Source: Pyxidicoccus sp. MSG2
Lineage (GTDB): Bacteria; Myxococcota; Myxococcia; Myxococcales; Myxococcaceae
Reading direction: 5' to 3'
NCBI RefSeq assembly: GCF_026626705.1
Contig: NZ_JAPNKC010000001.1
Location: 7,396,001-7,460,000 of the forward strand
Length of the DNA: 64,000 bases
Position numbers and translations under genes: made by a program
Notes under the pieces: model-generated
Databases searched by the model: none
What the model was told of the DNA's origin: nothing
Seen by the model: the letters and a program-made list of their open reading frames with translations, nothing else
Part shown: positions 1 to 8,400 of the stretch, in pieces
How the letters are laid out: each line of letters begins with the position of its first letter
Numbering within the stretch: position 1 is the first letter of the stretch

Positions 1-1
1 C

Positions 2-658
2 GCCGCACAGCAGGACAAGGTGCGGCTGGTGACGTCCGGGGTGATTGCCGCCGCGCTGCAGGCCGCGAGCCTGGTGACGGGCCCCGCCAGCACCACGGGC
101 CGCTTCTGGGATGAGTTGCTGTCGCCGACGGAGCAGGCTCGCTCCATCGTCCAGCGCTCCATCCAGCTCGTGGGTGAGCGCAACCTCGGCCGCGTCAGCC
201 GGAGCGTGCCCAATGACTGCTCCGGCTTCGTGCGGCTCGCGTACCTCGCGGCGGGCATCGACCTGGTGGCCCACGGCTTCCTCGCCGGGGAGAACGCCGT
301 GTCCGCCATCTTCCGCCGCGCCCTGGACGTGGGCACCGTCCACCACCAGGCGCCGCGCCCGGGCGACCTCGTCTTCTTCCGCGAGACGTATGACCGCAAC
401 CGCGATGGCCGCCGCAACGACGGGATGACCCACATCGGCGTCGTCGAGGCCGTGGACGCGGACGGCACCGTCACCTTCATCCACCGGGGTGGCAAGGGCG
501 TGGCGCGCGGGCGGCTCAACCTGGCCGCTCCCGCGAAGCACCAGCTCGCCCAGGGCGGGCCGGTGTTGAATGACTACATCCGCCCCGCCGCCAAGGGCAC
601 TCGTGCCTACCTCGCAGGAGAGCTGTTCGCCGCGTTCGCTTCCCCTGAGGGACTGTAA
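2..658 (+). CDS. NlpC/P60-like cell-wall peptidase, 5' end missing
   Basis: The frame is open from the left edge, so the gene very probably begins outside the window; the GTG at 20 is only the first in-window start codon. The C-terminal half carries the papain-like NlpC/P60 signature: a Cys in NDCSGFVRLAY, then a PGDLVFF segment and a His in MTHIGVVE, with a further polar segment TFIHRGG. Members of this family cleave peptide cross-bridges of peptidoglycan outside the cytoplasm. A short acidic/basic loop (DRNRDGRRNDG) sits between the PGDLVFF strand and the His. No signal peptide is visible, as expected if the N terminus is missing. The fold and catalytic pair are well supported; the exact substrate is not known. 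Confidence 0.75.
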   Translation, partial: AAQQDKVRLVTSGVIAAALQAASLVTGPASTTGRFWDELLSPTEQARSIVQRSIQLVGERNLGRVSRSVPNDCSGFVRLAYLAAGIDLVAHGFLAGENAVSAIFRRALDVGTVHHQAPRPGDLVFFRETYDRNRDGRRNDGMTHIGVVEAVDADGTVTFIHRGGKGVARGRLNLAAPAKHQLAQGGPVLNDYIRPAAKGTRAYLAGELFAAFASPEGL

Positions 659-726
659 CCTTCCAGTGGCGCGCCCACACCCGGCGTGGCTTTGAAGAGA
701 AGCCGCGCTGGGGCGTCATACGCGGC

Positions 727-1164
727 ATGCGAATCGCCCTGCTGCTCATTGGGGGTCTGCTCCTGACCCCGGGCTGTGTCCTCCATACGCGGCCGCTGCC
801 ACGTCCCGCGCCGCGCCCGCAGCCGCCTCCTCCGCCCCCACCGCCGCGTCCCTCGGCCATGTCCTACAACGAGGCCGTGGACCTGGGCTTCGGCCAGTGC
901 CGCTCGCGCGGCTACGAGTGCAAGCTGAAGGAGGCCCACCGCACCGGAAACGACGTGTGGAAGGTGAAGTTCGCCGCCTTCACCTCCGGCGCGAAGGGTC
1001 ACCTCCACCTGGACTACGACGCGTACTCGCGCAACCTCCTCAAGGTGGACGAGAAGGTGAAGGGCCGTCGCGACGACTGGGACGATGACGACGACTGGGA
1101 CGACGACCACGGTCATGGCAAGGGCAAGGGCAAGAAGAAGGGCCACGCCCACCGCGACGACTGA
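727..1164 (+). CDS. small proline-rich lipoprotein with Asp-rich tail
   Basis: 145 residues. It opens with a short hydrophobic signal ending in the lipobox LTPGC, so it should be lipid-anchored in the cell envelope. A polyproline stretch follows (residues about 25-42), then a compact central region of about 60 residues containing two Cys (QCRSRGYECK), and a tail of runs of Asp followed by His/Gly/Lys. The tail could bind divalent metal, but that is inference from composition only. It stands alone between an NlpC/P60 gene and the ECF sigma cassette. No family recognised. Confidence 0.7.
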   Translation: MRIALLLIGGLLLTPGCVLHTRPLPRPAPRPQPPPPPPPPRPSAMSYNEAVDLGFGQCRSRGYECKLKEAHRTGNDVWKVKFAAFTSGAKGHLHLDYDAYSRNLLKVDEKVKGRRDDWDDDDDWDDDHGHGKGKGKKKGHAHRDD

Positions 1165-1290
1165 GTCCCTCTTCCCGCCCTGGCGTCCGTCAGTGGGTTG
1201 CCAGCCCACATGGCCCGGGCGCCGGGCGGCGCTGTTTTCGTTCATGGGTGACCGCGGATTCGCGCCCGGGTGTCTCCAGGGGGCGGCGCC

Positions 1291-1806
1291 ATGACTCCCA
1301 CGTCCCAGGTCGACATCTCCTCGCTCTACCGGCGCCACGTGGCGCTGGTGCGCGGCTGTGCGCTTCGCATCCTCGGCGAGCCCGCCGCCGCCGAGGACGT
1401 GGCCCAGGAGGCCTTCATCCGCTTCCTGCAGCACCGCGAGCGCAGCGGCAGCGAGCAGGACACGGCCGCCTTCCTCTACCGCACGAGCACCAACCTCGCC
1501 CTCAACCGGCTGCGCGACGCGCGCCGGCGCAAGGGACTGCACGACGCGCACCTGCCGGACGCGGAGCCTCACAGCCCGCACTCGCCCGAGGACGGACTGG
1601 CGCTGCGCAAGGTGCTGGCCGAGGCGGACCCGGAGCAGGCGCAGATTGCCGCCTGCTACTTCATCCACGGCATGGAGCACGAGGAAATCGCCGGGCTGCT
1701 CGGCGTCCCGCGCCGCACCGTGGGCCGTCGGCTGGAGAAGTTCCGCGCCCACGCCGAGCACATGCTGCATGGCGAGCGCAGAAAGGAAGCAGGCCATGGT
1801 GGCTGA
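1291..1806 (+). CDS. ECF-type RNA polymerase sigma factor
   Basis: 171 residues from the ATG at 1291, chosen because a G-rich Shine-Dalgarno (AGGGGG) lies just upstream; a GTG at 1270 would add seven residues. Sigma region 2 is visible at about residues 10-55 (LYRRHVALVRGCALRIL followed by AEDVAQEAFIRFL), and region 4 near the C terminus has a helix-turn-helix (HEEIAGLLGVPRRTVGRRL). There is no sigma 1.1 or region 3, the pattern of group 4 (ECF) sigma factors that respond to envelope signals. The next gene, overlapping by 11 bp, encodes its likely anti-sigma factor, and the third gene is a secreted caspase-like protein, so these are the obvious candidate targets. Confidence 0.9.
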   Translation: MTPTSQVDISSLYRRHVALVRGCALRILGEPAAAEDVAQEAFIRFLQHRERSGSEQDTAAFLYRTSTNLALNRLRDARRRKGLHDAHLPDAEPHSPHSPEDGLALRKVLAEADPEQAQIAACYFIHGMEHEEIAGLLGVPRRTVGRRLEKFRAHAEHMLHGERRKEAGHGG

Positions 1807-2509
1807 GCCGTTCCCCAGGTCCAAGGTGTCCGCGGACTGTCTGTCCGGGTGGCGCGTCTCGCAGGTGGTGCTCGGGCTGCTGTCCCCCGAGGAGCGCGCG
1901 CCCGCCGAGGCGCACCTCGCCACCTGCGCGTCCTGCAAGCAGCGCGTGGACACGGAGCATGCGCAGGCGCGTGCGGCGGCGTTCGAGCAGGTGCCGGAGG
2001 CGCTGCTTGCCGCCGTGCCTTCGCGGCCCGCGCGCCAGCGGTGGTTGCCGTGGCGGTGGGTGCCTGCCCTGGCCGCCGTGCCCGTGCTGGCGGTGGGGGT
2101 GTTCCTCGCGGTGCGGTCTCCCCCGCCGGTGACGCGCCCCGGGGGGACGCTGAAGGGGGGTGCGTCGCTGGACGTGGCCGTTGCGCGCGAGGGGGCGCTC
2201 GTGGTCAACGGCATCCCCGCCGAAGAGGTGGCGGGGCTGAGGGCGGGAGACCGGCTGCGCCTGCGCGTGCAGGGCGCGGCGCCGTCCGCGTGGCTCATCC
2301 TCCAGGGAGACGAGGAAGGACAATGGACCCCGTACTTCGAGGGGCTCGCGCCCCAGGGCGGCTGGCTGCCCATGGGCATCACCGTCACGCCGGAGGGGCG
2401 CACGCGGATGCGCCTGCTGACATGCGCGGAGAAGCCTCCGCGCGGCGTGCCGCCCGAGGAAGTCTGCCGGGTGCGCGTCTACGACTGGGGCATGGCCGGC
2501 ACGCCGTGA
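1796..2509 (+). CDS. membrane anti-sigma factor with zinc-finger motif
   Basis: 237 residues. The ATG at 1796 lies inside the sigma-factor gene, with GAAAGGAAG upstream, which suggests translational coupling. The N-terminal cytoplasmic part carries HxxxCxxC (HLATCASC, about residues 40-47), the signature of zinc-binding anti-sigma domains. One transmembrane helix follows (about residues 82-103, rich in Val/Ala/Leu). The C-terminal periplasmic part of about 130 residues resembles the DUF4384-type domains that accompany such regulators (WLILQGDEEGQWTPYF). The expected role is to hold the upstream sigma factor at the membrane until a periplasmic signal releases it. Zinc binding and partner are inferred from motif and position. 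Confidence 0.82.
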   Translation: MVAEPFPRSKVSADCLSGWRVSQVVLGLLSPEERAPAEAHLATCASCKQRVDTEHAQARAAAFEQVPEALLAAVPSRPARQRWLPWRWVPALAAVPVLAVGVFLAVRSPPPVTRPGGTLKGGASLDVAVAREGALVVNGIPAEEVAGLRAGDRLRLRVQGAAPSAWLILQGDEEGQWTPYFEGLAPQGGWLPMGITVTPEGRTRMRLLTCAEKPPRGVPPEEVCRVRVYDWGMAGTP

Positions 2510-2544
2510 GCCTCGCGCTGGCGCCGGGGCAGGGCTGGAACGCC

Positions 2545-4113
2545 GTGAGCCGTGTGGCATCGCTGGCGTTGGGCGTGCTGCTGGCCCTGGTGCCCGTGGC
2601 CGCCCACGCGAGCGAGGCGCGCTATGCGCTGCTGGTGGGCGCGCACAAGGGCAACGCGGACGAGCCCCGGCTCTACTTCGCCGGACGCGACACGGAGCGG
2701 CTGCACGAGGTGCTCGTCACCCTGGGGGACTTTCCGCAGGAGAACGTCACCGTCCTCACCGACCCCAATGCGGACCGCGTTCGCACCGCGCTGTCCCGGA
2801 TGAACGCGCGCATCCGCGAGGAGGTGGCGCATGACCGCTCCAGCGTGCTGCTCGTCTTCTATTCGGGCCACGCTGACGCGGAGTCACTGCACCTGGGCGG
2901 CACGCTGCTGCCGTGGGAGGAGCTGCGCAACCTCACGTCCGGCTCGGCCGCGGCGGCGCGGTTGCTGGTGGTGGACGCGTGCCGCTCCGGGCAGGCCACG
3001 CGCGTGAAGGGCACGAAGCTGGCGGCGCCCTTCGCGCTGCCTCCGGACGTGGAGTCGCACGGGCTGCCGGAGGGCTTCGCGATTCTGTCCTCCTCCGCGG
3101 CGGGGGAGAGCGCGCAGGAGTCGGACTCGCTGCAGGGCTCCTTCTTCACGCACCACCTGGTGGCCGCGCTGCGCGGCGTGGCGGACACCAGCGCGGACGG
3201 GCTCGTCAGCCTCGCGGAGGCGTACCAGTACGCCGCGGACCGCACGGTGGCGAGCACCGTGGCCACGGTGGGCGGCGTGCAGCACCCCACGTACCTGTAT
3301 GAGCTGAAGGGGCGCTCGGAGCTGGTGCTCACGCGGCCGGGGCGCAACCAGGGGCTGGCGGCGGTGCGACTGGAGGGCGCGGGGCAGTACTTCTTCCGGC
3401 AGGGCGGGCGTGACGGCCCGGTGGTGCTGGAGGCCGGTATCTCCCACGAGGCGCGCACGGCGCGGCTGGTGCCCGGGACGTACTTCGTGCAGCACCGCCT
3501 GCCGGACCGGCTGCGCGAGGCGCGCGTCGTCGCGGAGGAGGGACAGCCGCTGGAGCTGGTGAAGGCGTCGTGGAGCGTGGTGGAGCTGGACCAGCTCGTG
3601 CGCAAGGGCGGGAGCGGTGGGCGCACGTGGACGGTGGGCCTGTGGAGCCGGGGAACGGCGAGCCTGCTGGAGGACTTCCCCTTCTTTCCGTCTGGCGCGG
3701 TCCAGGTGTCGCTCGACACGTCGGCACTGACGTTGGACGCGGAGGTGGAAGGCGCGCACTCGGGTTACACCGACGACGCGAGCCTCAAGCGGCGGCTCAC
3801 GCTCGGGGCGCTCCGGGTGGGGGCTCGGAAGGTGTTCGACGTGGGGCCCTTCTCCCTGTCGGGCGGTGCGAGGCTGGGCGCCGCGTACGTGGACCAGCGT
3901 TTCTTCGGCCGGCTGGCGCCGAGGCGCTGGCAGGTGGTGCCGCAGTTGGACACGCTGCTGCGCGCGGACCTGCACCTGCCCCGGGGCTTCTTCATGGGCG
4001 CGGAGGCGGGCGTGCGGGCGTCGTGGATGCGCGTGCTTCCCGGGGTGGGACCGGAGGAGGTGCGCACGCCAGTGAAGCCGATGTTCGCGGCGGGCCTGGG
4101 GCTGCGGTGGTGA
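2545..4113 (+). CDS. secreted caspase-fold (C14) protease with beta-barrel-like C-terminal domain
   Basis: 522 residues from the GTG at 2545, which gives a good signal peptide (about residues 1-22, ending AAHA). A GTG at 2506 overlapping the anti-sigma stop codon would add 13 residues. The caspase domain spans about residues 24-250, with the catalytic His in FYSGHAD (H109) and the catalytic Cys in VVDACRSG (C146). This is the His/Cys dyad of clan CD caspases. After about residue 250 the protein changes: a middle beta-rich region, then about 170 residues of alternating hydrophobic/polar strands ending in LGLRW. A terminal aromatic residue of this kind is typical of outer-membrane barrels. It is third in the sigma/anti-sigma cassette, so envelope-stress control is likely. 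Substrate unknown. Confidence 0.8.
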   Translation: MSRVASLALGVLLALVPVAAHASEARYALLVGAHKGNADEPRLYFAGRDTERLHEVLVTLGDFPQENVTVLTDPNADRVRTALSRMNARIREEVAHDRSSVLLVFYSGHADAESLHLGGTLLPWEELRNLTSGSAAAARLLVVDACRSGQATRVKGTKLAAPFALPPDVESHGLPEGFAILSSSAAGESAQESDSLQGSFFTHHLVAALRGVADTSADGLVSLAEAYQYAADRTVASTVATVGGVQHPTYLYELKGRSELVLTRPGRNQGLAAVRLEGAGQYFFRQGGRDGPVVLEAGISHEARTARLVPGTYFVQHRLPDRLREARVVAEEGQPLELVKASWSVVELDQLVRKGGSGGRTWTVGLWSRGTASLLEDFPFFPSGAVQVSLDTSALTLDAEVEGAHSGYTDDASLKRRLTLGALRVGARKVFDVGPFSLSGGARLGAAYVDQRFFGRLAPRRWQVVPQLDTLLRADLHLPRGFFMGAEAGVRASWMRVLPGVGPEEVRTPVKPMFAAGLGLRW

Positions 4114-4204
4114 GGCTGACCGCCGCGCGAGGGCCGGGGGTCTCTCGTGCGTCCGCCGCGCACGTGGGCCGTGCCGCGCGCGCTTCGCGGGAGGGAGTCC
4201 TGTC

Positions 4205-4858
4205 ATGACATGGAGTCGGTTCGTGAAGTCGCTGTGCCTGATGCTCGCGCTCGGGAGCACCGTTGGGTGTGGAGAGGCCTTGAGGGACAGCACCTACGTG
4301 GGCGAGGCCCGCTACGTGGTGCAGGGCGAGGTGAAGTCGCTGGCGCCCGCCACGAAGCAGGGGACGACGCGCGTCACCCTGGCCTGGGACAACTGGGCTC
4401 GCGAGGGAGACGTCATCTCGTACCAGAGCGTGGAGCTGACGAGTCAGAATCCTCCGTTCGACTACCAATTGCGCGTCGTCGACACCCCGGAGGAGATGGT
4501 GCTCAATGACTTCCAGGGGGGCCTCATCGGCTTCGCCTACCTCCTCGTCTACGAGGACGGGGATGGGGATGGCAATCCCGACGGGGACGAGGCCCGCCAC
4601 TGGAACACCCTGCGCGGCATGGCGCGCAACCACGTGGTCATCTACGTGCCCCGGCTCTCCCCGGGCTTCGTGGAGGGGCTGCGGGAGTGGGGCGGCTTCC
4701 TCAACGTGGATGACCTGAAGCCGGGCTTCAACCTGGCGCGCGGAGTCTGCACGGGGACGGACTCTTCGTTCGACACGCTGGAAATCGTCCCCGATGAGCC
4801 CGTGCTCGTGGCGGACCCGGGCGACAAGAGCGTCACGTCCTGCATCAACTACCACTGA
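4205..4858 (+). CDS. lipoprotein of unknown function with acidic metal-loop-like segment
   Basis: 217 residues. The signal peptide ends with the lipobox STVGC at about residue 22. The mature protein looks like a single beta-rich domain; a calcium-loop-like acidic stretch (EDGDGDGNPDGDE) sits near residues 118-130, and three further Cys lie near the C terminus. It starts 91 bp downstream of the caspase gene on the same strand and could be the last member of that transcript, although the gap is larger than between the first three genes. No family recognised. Confidence 0.7.
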   Translation: MTWSRFVKSLCLMLALGSTVGCGEALRDSTYVGEARYVVQGEVKSLAPATKQGTTRVTLAWDNWAREGDVISYQSVELTSQNPPFDYQLRVVDTPEEMVLNDFQGGLIGFAYLLVYEDGDGDGNPDGDEARHWNTLRGMARNHVVIYVPRLSPGFVEGLREWGGFLNVDDLKPGFNLARGVCTGTDSSFDTLEIVPDEPVLVADPGDKSVTSCINYH

Positions 4859-5027
4859 GCGCGCGGTAGACTGTCTCTGGATTCCTGGCGCATGGGCAGC
4901 TACCCACACAGGGTGTGGCAGTGAATGGGAGTTGAATCTTGACATGCAATGGCTGTCAGGGGTCTCATGCGCTCGCTGTGAAGGCTCAGACGGTGGCCGG
5001 TGAGCCCTTCAGGTTTCAGAGCTCGCT

Positions 5028-5411
5028 GTGCACATCTTCAAGCGCGTGAGCGCAGGCCTGTTCTGGGTCTGCCTCGGCCTCGTAGGGGAACTGGCCTGTA
5101 CCGAGCCGCCCCTCGACACTCCTCCTGATGCCCCGTCCGTGCTCTCGGAGCACCGTACGACGTTGGCGTCCGCTCCCTCGAAGGAGCTGGGCGAGGCGTG
5201 CACCGCGCACGGTGCTTCCGAGTGCCGCTCCGGTATGTGCCTGCACACCGGCGCGGACCCGGCCGAGGGCTACTTCTGCAGTACGACATGTCAGACGCAG
5301 GCGCAGTGCCCGTCGCAGTGGGGGTGCACGCAGGTGCATCCCGGCGCCCAGGCACGTGTCTGCATTCCTCCCGCGGAGTGGCAGGCCCACGCGGTGACAC
5401 CGCGCGGCTGA
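5028..5411 (+). CDS. small Cys-rich secreted protein or lipoprotein
   Basis: 127 residues from a GTG. A hydrophobic leader (about residues 8-24) ends in GELAC, a plausible lipobox. The rest holds about nine Cys arranged as in extracellular disulphide-rich modules (GEACTAHGASECRSGMC, then CSTTCQTQAQCPSQWGC). Cys-rich modules of this kind are common in secreted myxobacterial proteins. It precedes the RHS gene by about 50 bp on the same strand and may be cotranscribed with it. Function unknown. Confidence 0.65.
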   Translation: MHIFKRVSAGLFWVCLGLVGELACTEPPLDTPPDAPSVLSEHRTTLASAPSKELGEACTAHGASECRSGMCLHTGADPAEGYFCSTTCQTQAQCPSQWGCTQVHPGAQARVCIPPAEWQAHAVTPRG

Positions 5412-5460
5412 GCTTCGCTTTCCTCCAAATCCTTTCAGTCTGCAACGTCGGGAGACGTCT

Positions 5461-8400
5461 GTGTCCTTCCTTGCCCGAATCGTGACATGTCTTTTTTTGC
5501 TGGCGCCCCTCGGGGTCGCCCAGGCGACTCCTTTCTGTAGCCCGGGGACGTCGACGAGCTGCTCCACCCTCGGCGGTTGCGGTGGAACGCAGTACTGCGT
5601 GGGGGACCCGGGGGATCCGCGCAGTGGGGAGTGGAGTGACTGCTTCCCCCACAACCAGCCCCAGTCATGCACCGAGTGCGGCGGGGGCGGCACCGCCGTC
5701 TGCGTGGACGGAGAGAACCTGGGCCCCTGCCGGCCCTCCACGGCGCAGCCCATCGACGTCTGCAACAACGGCTGCGACGAGGACCGCGATGGCGAGGCAG
5801 ACGAGAACTGCGCCGGTGGCAGCACCTTCGACTACTGCGAGCGCAACCCGTCCGGCAGTGGCTACACGCGCTGGACGTGCGGTTGCGGGGATGGGCTCAA
5901 CGTCGGCTACTGCCTGGGCTCGGGGGACTCGCAGGCGTCATGCAGCGGCGGCTCGGGCTGCCTGAAGGCTCCGGCCTTCGGCACCAGCGGCGCTTCCCAG
6001 GCGGGCGGCAACTTCCAGTGCTGCGTCTCCAGCAAGCCCTGCTACGCGGAGGGTTATGACACCACGGCGCTGCACTGCGCCGCGTGGAACACGCCCAACT
6101 TCGAGTGCACGCCGGGCTCCTCGTGCGACGACAGCAACGCGTGCGGCAATACGTGCGCCGGCATCGCCCCGCAGGTGGACCGCACGACGGGCACGCGCGT
6201 GGGCAGCGGCGCGTACTGCGCGGCCGGGCCCGTGTGCAGCCAGGCGCAGGGTGGCTTCGGCACGCCCGGCAACGGCGTGCGCGCCATGCTGGACAGCTAC
6301 ATCGAGGTCTGCGGGCTCGTCGAGTACGAGTTCGGCGCGTCCTATACCTGCACCGAGGTCCCCTACCGGCCGGCGCCCGTGGAGTCGCTGCCTCCGAGAG
6401 ATGGTCCGGGGGGGAGTCCGGGAGGCGGAGGTGGCAACGACGGTGACGATGGCAGTGACGAGGGAGACCCGGACGCGAAGGACCCCGAGCCGAAGACGTG
6501 CGGACCCGCCACGGAGGGCTCCGAGGTGGTGGGGGCGGCCGTTTCGGCGATGTCCGTCCCTCGCGTGCAGCTGAATGACTTCACCACGCGCCACACCGAG
6601 GCGGACCTGGGCCTGCACGGAGAGCTGGGCGGCTTCAACTTCGTGCGCAAGTACGTCTCCACCGACACCTTCTGGTCCTACCAGTCCATGCTGGGCGCCA
6701 GCGGCGAGCCCTTCGTGCCCAAGCCCTTCGGCTCCAGCCCGAGCCGGCAGACGTCCATGCGCTGGTGGCACACCCTCTACAGCTTCGTGCACCAGCAGGG
6801 CCTCACCGCCGGCGTGAGCACCTGGACGGTGCGCGACACGGATGGCGAGGTGCTGGAGTTCTTCGCGTGCAAGAACACCGGCTCGGGCTGTTTCGCCACG
6901 CCCCGCAAGACGAGCCGCTGGTCCAACGCCAGCCTCTTCTTCGCGGGCGGCTCCTACGTGCTCATCAAGCCCGGCGTTGGACGCTACGTCTACGCGTCCG
7001 GGTGGGCCGCCAGCGGCGCGCCCATCAAGCGCTACTTCCTGACGCGCATCGAGGAGGACCGGCTGACGGGGACGCCGCGCGTGCGCCTCAGCCTGGACTA
7101 CGCGCCGCAGACGCTGGTGAACCCGTATGGACAGACGGTGGTCTGCCCGGGGCAGAGCACCCTGGGCAACGGCGTGCCCTACCTGGCGACGGTGACGACG
7201 GAAGAGGGCTCGAAGCTGCGGCTGTACTACCGCGTCATCAACAGCCGGCATTCCTCGCCCGCCACGGAGTGCGTGCTCGACAGGCTGGCCATGCGCAAGA
7301 ACCCCAACTCCACCGACTCCGCGCTCAGCCAGGAGGAGGTCACCGTCGCGCAGTACCGCTACCCGGTGCCCTCGGGCTTCGGCTTCCAGGCCGCCGGGTT
7401 GCTTTCCAGCGTCGAGTACCCGGAGACGGGCGACGTCGTCACCTACGGCGACAGCACCACCACGACGTCGACGGCCACGGAGTGGAACGTCTCCGTCAAC
7501 CAGTCCTCCGTCGCGGCGCACCAGTACGTCTCCGGCAAGGTGGCGTCGCTGAGCACCGGTACCACGGCGGCCACGGCCATGACCTCGGGCTCCGGCGACT
7601 GCAGCGGGCCCGACCCCATGTCCGGCGGCTCCACGTGCGTGCCCCCCGCCGCCGAGCCGGCGTCGGGCAGCGCGGGCGACTCGGCGGGCAGCACGGTGAA
7701 GTACCGCCGCACGCTCTTCCCGACGAACATGTCCTACTCGCCGCACAGCGTGCTCGGCTCATACCGGGACGAGTGCCTGGCGAGCACCGGAAACTGCACC
7801 AGCTTCTCTCCGGGCTGGGTCCACTACGGGTACGAGGAGCCGGCGAGCGGCTCGCTCTTCCTTCGCTACATGAGCAACAAGGCGGGGCGCTTCGACTTCC
7901 ACAACAAGACCTTCGCCGCCGCGGGCACGGCTTCCGTGCCCGGCGTCGTCAGCCCGATGCAGGGAGAAACGCGCGGGTATGGCCAGGACTACTACGGCGC
8001 GGGCGGCGTCGTGGGCACGGCCACCGACTACATCTACGCCAGCATCCCCTCGGGCGCGGTGGCCCAGCCGTGGAAGCCGGTGAAGCAGACCGTCAACTCG
8101 ATTGCGTCCGTCCTCCAGTCCGGTGGACAGGCGCTGATGCGCACGACGTACGACGAGGCCTCTCGCTTCACGAAGTCCGTCATCCGCTCGGGCTATACCC
8201 AGACGTTCGACGCGGCCAGCGGCGCGTGGAGCGGCTCGGTACTCCGGCACGTGGGCACCTTCTACTTCAACCACCACCGGTGCTCGGGCGGCACGGATGT
8301 GGGCGGCACGGTGGTGAAGGAGGTGCATGGCCCCTGCACCGTCAGCGGGCCGGAGGCGACGGACTGCTCGGGCAATGACTACCCGATTACCCAGTACCAC

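Noticed and set aside
4939-4944. TTGACA as a -35 box before the small Cys-rich gene
   Set aside because: No acceptable -10 hexamer at 16-18 bp; a single hexamer is not enough evidence.
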